NCBI GenBank assembly: GCA_022824025.1
Contig: JAJEBF010000021.1
Span: 62,001-126,000 of the forward strand
Length of the DNA stretch: 64,000 nt
Source: Caldilineaceae bacterium
GTDB lineage: Bacteria > Chloroflexota > Anaerolineae > Caldilineales > Caldilineaceae
Reading direction: 5' to 3'
The notes under the pieces were generated by a model that had not been told where the DNA came from, ran no database searches, and saw nothing but the letters and a program-made list of their open reading frames with translations. Both the position numbers and the translations under genes were made by a program. Positions within the stretch are counted from its first letter, which is position 1. Each line of letters begins with the position of its first letter. This document shows positions 36,912 to 45,710 of this stretch, one piece after another.

Positions 36912-37793
36912 ATGATACGGGAAAACAGTCTTGTAAGTCGGTTATTTGACGTCGGGAACTACCTCTTCCTCTTTTTGTTCGGGCTGGCTTGCCTCTTTCC
37001 GATGGTGCATGTGGTGGCGGTTTCACTGAGCAACCGCGCTGCTTCGATGGGCGGATTTGTAACGCTTTGGCCGCTTGGGACAACGTTTCAGAACTACCTC
37101 GAAATCCTGGAGGCGGGTCCCGTTTACAGAGCCTTCCTCGTCTCAGTTTCGCGCACAGTCTTAGGCACGTCCATCAACATGGCGATGACTGTATTGGCTG
37201 CATATCCCCTTTCCAAGACGTCACAGGAGTTGAAGGGACGCTCTGTCTTCATGTGGATTGTCCTGATTGCAATGCTATTCAACGGCGGCCTGATTCCATG
37301 GTGGATGGTTATTCGCAACCTGGGCCTTCTCAACAGCCTTTGGGCTCTAGTGTTGCCAGGGGCACTGCCAATTTGGAATGTAATCCTGCTGATGAATTTT
37401 TTCCGCGAAATCCCGAAGGAGCTGGAGGAAGCAGCGATTATTGATGGGGCCTCTTACTGGGGTACGCTCTTCTATGTCTACTTGCCCCTTTCCGTGCCTG
37501 CGCTGGCGACACTCACTCTATTTGCGGCAGTCTTTCACTGGAACGCATGGTTCGACGGAATGGTGCTGATTATGGACAACGCAAAGTACCCCATTATGAC
37601 CTTCCTGCGTACGGTCGTTGTGGACATGAACTTGCAGATCCTAACAGTCAACATGGAGGACATTTATAACCTGTCTGACAGGTCGATCCGCGCCGCAAAT
37701 ATCGTCGTCGCAACGGTGCCCATTCTAATCGTCTATCCTTTCTTACAGCGCTATTTCATTCACGGTATTCGCCTCGGCGCTGTGAAGGGCTAA
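36912..37793 (+). CDS. Sugar ABC transporter permease, LplC-like
   Basis: A 293-residue membrane protein of the MalG/LplC group with an N-terminal helix (YLFLFLFGLACLFPMVHVV), a conserved VSLSNRAA turn, and the EAA loop LEEAAIIDGASYWGTLFYV. The C-terminus ends in YFIHGIRLGAVKG, usual for this group. It pairs with the permease encoded 44 bases upstream. The start at 36912 lacks a clear ribosome site, so translation may depend on the upstream gene. Confidence 0.92.
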   Translation: MIRENSLVSRLFDVGNYLFLFLFGLACLFPMVHVVAVSLSNRAASMGGFVTLWPLGTTFQNYLEILEAGPVYRAFLVSVSRTVLGTSINMAMTVLAAYPLSKTSQELKGRSVFMWIVLIAMLFNGGLIPWWMVIRNLGLLNSLWALVLPGALPIWNVILLMNFFREIPKELEEAAIIDGASYWGTLFYVYLPLSVPALATLTLFAAVFHWNAWFDGMVLIMDNAKYPIMTFLRTVVVDMNLQILTVNMEDIYNLSDRSIRAANIVVATVPILIVYPFLQRYFIHGIRLGAVKG

Positions 37794-37928
37794 GGGGGGG
37801 ACCTCACACCATGGGGTCGTTCACTTTTTCCAGGAAACACGCGCTGTCCTCCTCTCCTTAACGGCATTCATCCTCCGTTTCTTCATTGACCCACCGATTG
37901 CAGTGCATCCATAACAGGAGCGAGACCT

Positions 37929-39416
37929 ATGGCTACCGCAGTCAAAATCGGCGTGATAGGCGCCGGGAGCGCGACGTTTTCTTTAGGGCTGGTTAAGGAT
38001 CTGTGTCTAACAGCAAGCCTGAGCGGCAGCCACGTGAGCTTCATGGACGTGGACGCCGAACGCCTGCAGATGATCCACAAGCTGGCGGAACGATATGCGG
38101 ACGAATTAGGCGCGAACATAACGTTCGACCAGACTCTGGACCGCAAAGAGGCTATGCAGGATGCCGACTTCGTGATCAACACGGCCTCGGTCGTAACATA
38201 CCGTTCCGGGCTCGAAACGCGCGAACTGATAGAGAGGTTCGGCTACGATTGGGATGGGCCCAGCTCGCTGGAATACTCCTTCTACAATACCTCCTTCATT
38301 TTGGAGGTTGCTCGCGACATTGAGGAGATCTGCCCTGACGCCTGGCTTATTCAGTCGGGCAACCCGGTTTATGACGGCTGCACTTTGATTGGCCGCGAGA
38401 CGGACGTCAAGGTTTGCGGTCTGTGCCACGGCTACTATGGCTATCGCGATATTTGCGACATGCTTGAGATCGACCACAACGAGGTAACGTGGCAGGCGCC
38501 GGGGCTGAACCACAATATCTGGCTGACGAAGTTTGAGTACGAGGGCAAGGACGCATACCCGCTGATCGACGAATGGATACAGAGCAAGGGTGAAGAATAC
38601 TGGGCTGATACTGCAGCCGCCAGAAAGATGCCGGCCGGCAAGTCCGGCTGGTCCGAAGAGTTGAGGCGGGCGTGGGAGATCGACCTGTCAAGGGCGGCTG
38701 TGCATATGTACAGACTTTACGGACTGATGCCCTTGGGCGATACGGTCTGGATGAAGTATCTGGGTTGGTGGTACCACAAGGATTTCGCTGCGAAACGCTT
38801 CTGGTTCGGCGAGCCCTGGGGTGGACAGCGTTCGCACCTGTCCTGGCCGATGTATGTGGACAACCAGGAGAGACGGGTGGAACAGATCGCCCGCCTTGCC
38901 CAAGACCCGCATGCCAGCCTGGTCGACAACCTGGGAAGAAGCATGACGATCGAGCAACAGGTGCCGATCATCGACGCCCTGGTAAACGACAATGAGGGGC
39001 AATTCCAGGTCAACGTGCCCAATCGCGGCGCGCTTCCAGGCGTGCCGGACGACATTGCCGTCGAGGTTCCCGCAGTTGTGAACAAGGACGGTATCCACCG
39101 CATTCCCGTCGACCCTCTGCCGCCCAAGATCATGCTCACCCAGATCCTTCCCTTGATTCTGTCGCTGGAGCGCACGCTGCTGGCGATCAAAACAGGGGAC
39201 AGGTCGCTTCTGTTATGGGAAATGCTGGACGCAAACGAGACGCGATCCTACGCGCAGGCCGAGGAAGCGCTGGAGGCGATCCTGGGTCAGGAATTCCACA
39301 GGGAGATGGACGAGCACTTCCGCTGGCCATCGGGCTGGGATGCCAACGGCATCGCCAATATGCCTGTGCAAGACGATCCTGCATTGCGAGCCAGGGAGGC
39401 AGTCGCCGCCGATTGA
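37929..39416 (+). CDS. Glycoside hydrolase family 4 enzyme (AglA/LplD-like)
   Basis: A 495-residue cytoplasmic glycosidase that uses NAD and a divalent metal. The NAD site is GVIGAGSATFSLG (residues 8-20), and the metal ligands are C166 (GLCHGYYG) and H195 (GLNHNIWL), all intact. By remembered resemblance it is closest to the Thermotoga AglA alpha-glucosidase type, sharing an AYPLIDEWI block and the FGEPWGG block, with LplD alpha-galacturonidase as a more distant relative. It follows the LplABC-like importer by 135 bases and returns to the high GC of the neighbourhood. It probably cuts the imported oligosaccharide; alpha-glucoside versus alpha-uronide cannot be settled here. Confidence 0.9.
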   Translation: MATAVKIGVIGAGSATFSLGLVKDLCLTASLSGSHVSFMDVDAERLQMIHKLAERYADELGANITFDQTLDRKEAMQDADFVINTASVVTYRSGLETRELIERFGYDWDGPSSLEYSFYNTSFILEVARDIEEICPDAWLIQSGNPVYDGCTLIGRETDVKVCGLCHGYYGYRDICDMLEIDHNEVTWQAPGLNHNIWLTKFEYEGKDAYPLIDEWIQSKGEEYWADTAAARKMPAGKSGWSEELRRAWEIDLSRAAVHMYRLYGLMPLGDTVWMKYLGWWYHKDFAAKRFWFGEPWGGQRSHLSWPMYVDNQERRVEQIARLAQDPHASLVDNLGRSMTIEQQVPIIDALVNDNEGQFQVNVPNRGALPGVPDDIAVEVPAVVNKDGIHRIPVDPLPPKIMLTQILPLILSLERTLLAIKTGDRSLLLWEMLDANETRSYAQAEEALEAILGQEFHREMDEHFRWPSGWDANGIANMPVQDDPALRAREAVAAD

Positions 39417-39453
39417 GGCAACCTGATTTCGAACGCCACCTGAGGGAAACGAC

Positions 39454-40575
39454 ATGAAAATCGTCGACGTAGAGACCATCGTCGTCAGGAACGTCCCGCC
39501 GTTTCGCGGTGGGAGCCACTGGCTGTTTGTGCGACTCAAAACGGATGAGGGCATCGTCGGCCTTGGCGAACGTCCATCGGGAAATGCCGTCAACCTTGAC
39601 GCGCAGGTAGGCCTGATCAAGGATCTTGGAGAGCAGTTCGTCATCGGCGCCAACCCCTTCAACGTCGAAATGCTCTGGCAGACGATTTTTGCTTCGCGTC
39701 ACGACTATCGCCATCCTGGGCTCGATTTGACGCCTGCCCTGAGCGCGATCGAAATTGCCTGCTGGGACATCATCGGCAAGGCCGTTGGGCAACCGATCTA
39801 CAACCTTCTGGGCGGGCGCTGTCACGAACAGTTGCGTGCGTACGCTTATATGCCCACCGAAGGGATCTGGGAGGACCCGAAAAAGGCAGGGGAGATCGCC
39901 GCAAAACTGGTTGAGGAAGGTAACACGGCCTGCAAGTTCGATCCCTTTACCCCTATTTTTCCGAATCCGCGCGATTTCTCCTTGAAGACGATTCGGCACG
40001 TCGCCAAGATCTTCCAGGCAATCCGAGACGCGGTGGGCGATGACCTTGAAATCGGCATCGGAACGCACGGCCAGTTCAGTACGGCTGGCGCCATCCGCGT
40101 CGCCAAAATCCTGGAGGAGTTTGATCCGTTCTGGTTCGAGGAACCGGTGCCGCCCGAGAATATCGATGAGATGGCCCGCGTCGCGGCTCATACGAGCATT
40201 CCCATCGCCACCGGCGAGCGTCTTGTCAGCAAGTTCGAGTTTGCCCAGCTTCTCGAGAAGCAGGCGGCGCAGGTCATACAGCTGGACGTCGGCCAGTGCG
40301 GCGGAATTCTGGAGTCAAAGAAGATCGCGGGGATAGCAGAGGCGCACTACGCCATGATCGCGCCCCACATGTATTGCGGGCCGGTGGCCGCAGCCGCCGC
40401 CGTACAGCTTGACACTTGTTCACCCAACTTCCTGATCCAGGAGTACAACGGCGGGGCCCTTCACCAGGAGATATTCAAAGAGCCCATCCGCTTTGAGAAC
40501 GGGTACATAGTCCCGCCCTCCGGTCCTGGATTGGGTGTGGAGTTGGACGAGTCTGTCGTCAAGAGACAGTCATAG
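39454..40575 (+). CDS. Enolase-superfamily sugar-acid dehydratase-like protein
   Basis: A 373-residue two-domain enzyme like galactonate or mannonate dehydratases. The barrel metal ligands E230 (FWFEEPVPPEN) and E255 (PIATGERLVSK) are present, as are histidines H205 and H305 (MIAPHMYCGP) that serve as acid/base in this group. At the first metal position, where D-galactonate dehydratase has Asp in a DFHGR motif, the sequence reads GTHGQ, so by my alignment the Asp is Gly203. The ATG at 39454 has GAGGGAAACG upstream, 37 bases after the GH4 gene. It likely acts on the acid made from the imported sugar, but activity with the changed ligand is open. Confidence 0.85.
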   Translation: MKIVDVETIVVRNVPPFRGGSHWLFVRLKTDEGIVGLGERPSGNAVNLDAQVGLIKDLGEQFVIGANPFNVEMLWQTIFASRHDYRHPGLDLTPALSAIEIACWDIIGKAVGQPIYNLLGGRCHEQLRAYAYMPTEGIWEDPKKAGEIAAKLVEEGNTACKFDPFTPIFPNPRDFSLKTIRHVAKIFQAIRDAVGDDLEIGIGTHGQFSTAGAIRVAKILEEFDPFWFEEPVPPENIDEMARVAAHTSIPIATGERLVSKFEFAQLLEKQAAQVIQLDVGQCGGILESKKIAGIAEAHYAMIAPHMYCGPVAAAAAVQLDTCSPNFLIQEYNGGALHQEIFKEPIRFENGYIVPPSGPGLGVELDESVVKRQS

Positions 40576-40602
40576 CCCCAATCGTCGCCTGAAAAATAAC
40601 CT

Positions 40603-41433
40603 ATGAAGAGACTAGAGGGAAGGGTGGCCCTGGTCACTGGAGCGGGGAGGGGTCACGGTGAGGCGATCGCGCTCAGGTTCGCCGAGGAGGGGGCCGCGGT
40701 CGCGATCTGCGACATTCTTCCTGTCAGTGAGTTGGACGCAAAAGTCGGCGCTCGCATCAGGGACGCAGGCGGCGCCGCGTTGGCCTGCCAAACCGACGTG
40801 TCCAAGGAAGATCAGGTGCGGCGGTTCGTGCGCAGCGCGTTGGACCGCTTCGGGACAATCGATATCCTGGCCAATGTCGTCGGGATTGCCGGGCCGACGA
40901 AGGATGTCTGGGGCATGGATTTGGCGGAGTGGCAGAAAACTCTGGCGGTGAATCTTGATTCCGCGTTTCTCTGCTGCAAGTACGCCTTGCCTGAAATGAT
41001 ACGCAAACGCCGCGGCCGCATCATCAACTTCAGTTCGGGCACCGGCAAGCAGCCCCTGTCCCATCGGACACCCTACGCGACTTCGAAGATGGGCATCATT
41101 GGATTTACCCGCACACTGGCCGCGGACGTGGGCCGCTACAACATCACCGTCAATGCAATCTGTCCTGGCGCACATGAAGAACGGACAGTCGAATTGGAGC
41201 GGGCCCGCGCAGAATACCGTCAGGAGGCCTTCGACGAAGAGGCGGCTCGCACGCGATTCAAGGAGGCCCGGTCGAATGCGATTCTGGCAGGACGGTGGTG
41301 TGCAGACGAAGGCTTCGCGGAGAAGGGGGCGGGGTCGGAGGACGCTGCCGCGATCGCGGCATTTCTGGCATCGGACGATGCTGCCAATATGACGGGTCAG
41401 GACATCAATTCAGGGGGTTGGGTGATGTGGTGA
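40603..41433 (+). CDS. Short-chain dehydrogenase/reductase
   Basis: A 276-residue NAD(P)-dependent oxidoreductase. The cofactor loop is VTGAGRGHGEA, with His where the usual Ile or Leu stands, and the catalytic set is S144/S145 (NFSSGTGK), Y158 and K162 (YATSK). NVVGIAG replaces the common NNAG motif. An acidic insertion of about 35 residues (ERARAEYRQEAFDEEAARTR) after the active site is longer than in ordinary SDRs and resembles the mycofactocin-associated subgroup. It follows the enolase-family gene by 27 bases and probably shares its pathway. Confidence 0.9.
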   Translation: MKRLEGRVALVTGAGRGHGEAIALRFAEEGAAVAICDILPVSELDAKVGARIRDAGGAALACQTDVSKEDQVRRFVRSALDRFGTIDILANVVGIAGPTKDVWGMDLAEWQKTLAVNLDSAFLCCKYALPEMIRKRRGRIINFSSGTGKQPLSHRTPYATSKMGIIGFTRTLAADVGRYNITVNAICPGAHEERTVELERARAEYRQEAFDEEAARTRFKEARSNAILAGRWCADEGFAEKGAGSEDAAAIAAFLASDDAANMTGQDINSGGWVMW

Positions 41434-41600
41434 GGTCCCTGAAACAGCCATAGGCGACAGAGACCGAGGCAGGAATCTTCTTGATATGACACCGCCAAGT
41501 CAAACGTGCGGTTTTCCATCGCAGTATGGGGACGGGGAAGAATGGGCGCGTAACAGTTGTGAAGCGCAGTGTTCGGAACTGCAGCGGTCAGAACTGCCGT

Positions 41601-41628
41601 GGTCAGTGGTCGGTGGTCAGGGGTCAGA
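41601..41628. repeat. Four tandem GGTCAGT-type heptamers
   Basis: The copies GGTCAGT, GGTCGGT, GGTCAGG and GGTCAGA run head to tail, with related GGTCAGA sequence upstream at 41586. This is a short simple-sequence repeat in an intergenic spacer. Confidence 0.75.
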
Positions 41629-41732
41629 ATTTGCAGTGGCTCGTGGTAGGGACCCTTTTTTGACGAGGGCAATGAAGGTTGGGGATGGAGTGTGTGGCGG
41701 GGTAGGATCCTCCCAAAAGCAAGGAGAGAGGG

Positions 41733-41774
41733 GAAAGGAGTGAAACGACAGTGTCGTCTGTTCTCGCTCCTTTC
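41733..41774 (+). other. Nested inverted repeat
   Basis: Outer arms of 8 bases (41733-41740 with 41767-41774) enclose an inner 5-base stem (41745-41749 with 41753-41757). It is 299 bases past the SDR stop and 120 bases before the next gene. Its role is unknown. Confidence 0.4.
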
Positions 41775-41894
41775 AGGTTCACGAGACGGTGATGGCTTAG
41801 CGGTTGCACTGTAATCTGCCATCATTCAAATCTGATACTTATAGATGAAGTCCTACGTAAGGCAGGATGGAGAAATGGTCCGAGGCGCAAAACA

Positions 41895-44699
41895 ATGTCA
41901 GTAGATTCGGGACAGACTGAGCGAACGTTTCTGTTGGAGTACAATCGCGGCGGCATCAGCAGTCTGAAGCTCAAAGATGATGCCTTTGACACTGAGTACA
42001 TTACGCCTGGCGAAACGCTCGGTGAGGTTCTGGTTGCGACTCGCAGCGGAAACGGCGAATGGCGAAAAGCGACTACCTTTGCCTCGGGGGACATCCGAAA
42101 GGTTGAAGAGCGCGGCAGCGGGTCGCGGGCCTTCGTTTACAGCGGCAACGCTCAGTTGCTGCACGGACTGCGGGGCGTTGGGCTGAAAGAAGAGTTTAGT
42201 TTGGAAGGCCGCGACGTCATATGGACATTGGAGTTCCGGAACGAGACCGATCTGCCCTTGGAAATCGGTGACATTGGCTTGCCGTTGCCCTTCAACAAGC
42301 GTTTCGTGCGCGACAACCTGGCAAACTACACGCAGGTGGTTGCCCGGCACAGCTTCATCTCGGGGCACGGCTCCTTCCTGTTCTGGCAGCGCCCCAACGG
42401 CGTCGGTCCATACCTGGTGATGGCGCCGCTGGCTGGAACGAAACTGGAATACTACGAGGAGATCGATCCGCACCCCTCGACTACCAGCGTCCCTTACCGC
42501 GTCTATATCCACTCTGCTATGAGCGGAGGGAACGAAATGCGCGGCAGTTGGCGCCAGCCCCATACAAGTATCACCCTCAAACCCCGCGGCTCTGAAGGCG
42601 ATCGCGTCGTCTACGGATTCCGCCTGACGTGGGCAGATGACTACGACGGCGTACGCGACGCGCTATACCAGAACGGCCTGTTCGACGTTCATGTCGTCCC
42701 GGGCATGACTGTGCCGGTCGATCTGAGCGCGACATTCTCGATTCGTACCCGGCAAAGCGGCTACGAGATTTCTACGGAGTTTCCTGAACAGACCATCGTG
42801 GATCTTGTGGGTGAACCGGAAGAGGATACGCGAAGTTACCGGGTCCAATTTGAGCGGCTGGGCGAGAACATCTTGACTGTGCAGTTCGGAGACGGCGGCT
42901 ACATGAATCTTGAATTCTTCGTCACCGAGCCGCTGGAGACCCTGATCAAAAAAAGAACCGCCTTTCTGGTGGACAAGCAGCAACACCGGGATACCGGGAA
43001 ATGGTACGAAGGATTGTTCTCTGTATGGGATATGCGCGAAGCGGTCCTGCGCGGCCCGGATAACACTGGCGGCTTCGACGGCTGGTATGGCTACACCTTA
43101 ACGTGCGACGACACTGCGCTGCCGAAGGCGCCGTTCATCGCGGCCAAGAACGTGCATTTCCCCGTTCAGAGGGAGATCGACGCCGTCGAATACTATATCG
43201 AAAAGTTCGTCTGGGGAGGATTGCAACGCACTGATGAGGAGGCCCCGTACCCATACTTCATATACGGCGTTCCCAACTGGTACGAGAACCGGCACAGTGA
43301 ACATGGTTTTGGCTCGAAAGGGGAAGGCTTGGAACACTTCTGGCGCAGTTATGACTATCCCCACATCATCATGCTTTATTTTCACATGTACCAGATCGCC
43401 AGGATCTACCCCGGTTCCACGAGCTACCTGGACGGCGAAGGCTACCTCGAGAGGGCATTTGGGACGGCAGAGGCCCATTTCCTTCTGGCCGGTCTGGACG
43501 ATCTTCCCCACGGGGCGCGGGGATACTGGGCCTACCGGCTGGGTTTGTACAATGAGATGCTCATTGTCGACCTGATCGACGCCCTGGAAGCGGAAGGATG
43601 GCAGGAGCGCGCCGATTGGCTGCGCGGCGAATGGGAAAAGAAGGTCAAGTACTTCGTGTACGACGACCCCTATCCTTTTGACTCCGAATACCCCTTTGAC
43701 ACCACTGCTTTCGAGACCTCCCACGCTGTGGCCAAATACGGCCTGACACGGCGGGTAGAGCCGGATACGCGGCTTTGGCACGACAAATACAACGACAGAT
43801 GGTACGAGCATCCAGAGGTGCGAAAGGCCGACTTTGAAGCGTTTCTGGGCAGGCAACTCGATGCAAATATCGCGCTGCGAGGTTGGCTGGAGCCATCCTA
43901 CACGCTGTTGGGCGGCGACAATCGGGGGGGCGACTCATCCCGCTACGGCCTGAGCTATATGTCTCAGCTGGGCGGCTGGGCCATTGTCGACTTCGCGCTG
44001 TATTTCGCGGACGATCCATTCCCGTACCTCAGATTGGGATATGCCTCATTTTTGAGTTCCTGGTGCTTGATGAACACCGGGACAGACGAGTCCGACTACG
44101 GGTTCTGGTATCCTGGCGAAGAAAACGACGGGGCGTCAGGCTGGGCTATCACACCGGAAAAGTACAGCGGCATGTGGATCAGGCAGGATAACGGGAGAGG
44201 GAGCTGGCCGTATGACGGCGAAATCGAATTGGGATACGGGGCCGCGCTGCGCACAGCCGCTACGATTGTCGCCGACGACCCGCTCTTTGGATGGTTTGCT
44301 TATGGCGGTCAGCTGGAGGTGACCGATCGAGGCTTTGAAGTCCTGCCGCAGGACGGCATCCGCCAGAGGCTTCACCTGGTGGGAGGGAAGGGGCGCCTCC
44401 ACTTTTTGCTCGATCGCGACGGCTTCGCCGAAGGTCAACCGCTTGCGGTGGAATACGGTCATTCGGAGTGGGCAGAGTCCGCGGACTCCCCCGCCAGGAT
44501 CGCGTTTCAGTTGGAGAACAGGAGCGGCGACCGTCACCGAACAGGGCTGAGCCTGCGCGGGCTCAAGCCGGGGCGATACCATGTGCGGGTGGATGGCAAT
44601 CAGGCCGGGAGCCTGGAATCGGACGGGACCGCGTGGGTTCGAACTGAAATCGAAACTGAAGCCAAGGAGGCCATTGCCGTAGAAATCATTGCGGAATGA
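41895..44699 (+). CDS. DUF5695 protein, probable glycoside hydrolase
   Basis: A 934-residue protein without a signal peptide. The N-terminal half is beta-rich, with a galactose-mutarotase-like feel (EEFSLEGRDVIWTLEFRNET, YLVMAPLAGTKLEYYEE). The C-terminal half is helical with aromatic and acidic residues in the style of an (alpha/alpha)6 barrel (FDGWYGYTLTCDD, YRLGLYNEMLIVDLIDAL, FDTTAFETSHAVAKYG), then a short beta domain. I recognise the DUF5695 family; its activity is not established. The site next to a GH4 enzyme and a sugar importer suggests it processes the same imported glycan inside the cell. The ATG at 41895 lacks a strong ribosome site. Confidence 0.78.
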   Translation: MSVDSGQTERTFLLEYNRGGISSLKLKDDAFDTEYITPGETLGEVLVATRSGNGEWRKATTFASGDIRKVEERGSGSRAFVYSGNAQLLHGLRGVGLKEEFSLEGRDVIWTLEFRNETDLPLEIGDIGLPLPFNKRFVRDNLANYTQVVARHSFISGHGSFLFWQRPNGVGPYLVMAPLAGTKLEYYEEIDPHPSTTSVPYRVYIHSAMSGGNEMRGSWRQPHTSITLKPRGSEGDRVVYGFRLTWADDYDGVRDALYQNGLFDVHVVPGMTVPVDLSATFSIRTRQSGYEISTEFPEQTIVDLVGEPEEDTRSYRVQFERLGENILTVQFGDGGYMNLEFFVTEPLETLIKKRTAFLVDKQQHRDTGKWYEGLFSVWDMREAVLRGPDNTGGFDGWYGYTLTCDDTALPKAPFIAAKNVHFPVQREIDAVEYYIEKFVWGGLQRTDEEAPYPYFIYGVPNWYENRHSEHGFGSKGEGLEHFWRSYDYPHIIMLYFHMYQIARIYPGSTSYLDGEGYLERAFGTAEAHFLLAGLDDLPHGARGYWAYRLGLYNEMLIVDLIDALEAEGWQERADWLRGEWEKKVKYFVYDDPYPFDSEYPFDTTAFETSHAVAKYGLTRRVEPDTRLWHDKYNDRWYEHPEVRKADFEAFLGRQLDANIALRGWLEPSYTLLGGDNRGGDSSRYGLSYMSQLGGWAIVDFALYFADDPFPYLRLGYASFLSSWCLMNTGTDESDYGFWYPGEENDGASGWAITPEKYSGMWIRQDNGRGSWPYDGEIELGYGAALRTAATIVADDPLFGWFAYGGQLEVTDRGFEVLPQDGIRQRLHLVGGKGRLHFLLDRDGFAEGQPLAVEYGHSEWAESADSPARIAFQLENRSGDRHRTGLSLRGLKPGRYHVRVDGNQAGSLESDGTAWVRTEIETEAKEAIAVEIIAE

Positions 44700-44734
44700 A
44701 GCGGTAACGCCTCTTTCAAATGGACCGTTCCGAC

Positions 44735-45220
44735 CTAAGCGCGATCCGACTTCTCAGCGCTGTCGCCAACCTTGCTTTCCAGGATTTCCGACCAGTGGCA
44801 GGAAGCCCATCTCTCATATTCCGCCCGGAGCGTCCTTACCACGGTTTTTTTTGTTCGCTCCTCGTCGTAGAAATTCCCTTTTTCCATAAATGACGTCAGG
44901 GCCTTAAGCCTCTTCAGACACTGCTTGCGGGCCTGTTCCCCAATCTGTTCGGCTGATGCCTCCCGGTTTCTCCAGAAGGCGAACATCCCGTTTCCAGCCG
45001 AAGCGTAATCCCCGGAGTCGGCGCCGCGCATTTGCGCCCGAAACGGTTCGACCCATGATTCAGGCGGAGAGCCCTGATTCATGATCGTGTTGGCGTCATC
45101 CAACCGTTCCTTATAGGATTCAATCACGCGTGCGCTGACCCTCTGAATCGAGAGGGCGATGAGGGCGAGCGCAATTCCAATCGCGCATGCAAACAGGATG
45201 ATAGTGACAAGAACTGGCAC
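44735..45220 (-). CDS. Small single-span membrane protein of unknown function
   Basis: About 161 residues. One N-terminal membrane helix (VTIILFACAIGIALALIAL) is followed by a soluble, charged, helical region with two tryptophans close to the end (ERWASCHWSEIL). I place the start at GTG 45220 because GGAAGGGAG lies 6 bases upstream and the helix then begins at residue 3; the longer frame opens at GTG 45241. It is convergent with the DUF5695 gene, 35 bases apart. I recognise no family. Confidence 0.6.
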   Translation of the reverse strand: MPVLVTIILFACAIGIALALIALSIQRVSARVIESYKERLDDANTIMNQGSPPESWVEPFRAQMRGADSGDYASAGNGMFAFWRNREASAEQIGEQARKQCLKRLKALTSFMEKGNFYDEERTKKTVVRTLRAEYERWASCHWSEILESKVGDSAEKSDRA

Positions 45221-45710
45221 GCAGGGCTCCCTTCCACACACCTAACTTCAGCATTCCGCAGAAACTATACCATGGATTCCTGTTCACCACAGGTTTGGCG
45301 CAGAGGGGATTGTGCGCAGCGGCCCTTTCGAACCAGGTAATCTGGCTGAGGAAATGGCCGCATCCGCATCGCATTCCTCCAGGCGCGGAAGGGGTTTTCT
45401 GACACATCTGAACCCCGGTTTCAGGAGGAAAGATACTCTTGGTCTTTGTTTGCAATATCTCATTTTTCTGGAGGTTGACAACCCGACCTGATGGATTTAA
45501 GATGTTTGCATTGTACACAAGTTGCGCGTATTATTCACGCGCCAATCTGCCGGCCGCCCTGTTGCGCATGACCGGGGCGCGGCGGGAGTGAACCGAATTG
45601 GGGTGTTCGCAACCAGTCCACGCTCAACGAAGGAGGCCGATCCGATTCCAAACCAAGAGGTAGGAAAAGAAAGTTACCCTTCCACAGAACGAGACCAAAG
45701 GAGTGGACCG
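45221..45710. other. Divergent intergenic region upstream of the peptide-type importer operon
   Basis: No gene is seen. It contains the promoter pair at 45475-45503 and then a leader of about 200 bases. Confidence 0.5.
45475..45503 (+). promoter_or_regulatory. Sigma-70-like promoter of the 45.7-61.2 kb gene array
   Basis: TTGACA (45475-45480), a 17-base spacer and TAAGAT (45498-45503). The -35 is perfect and the -10 matches four of six bases. The predicted leader to ATG 45711 is about 200 bases. Confidence 0.6.

Larger units (their letters stand above)
41434..41894. other. Intergenic region with tandem heptamers and a nested hairpin
   Basis: No gene is seen. Four GGTCAGT-type heptamers lie head to tail at 41601-41628. 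A nested stem spans 41733-41774: outer arms GAAAGGAG / CTCCTTTC and inner arms ACGAC / GTCGT around AGT. Confidence 0.6.
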
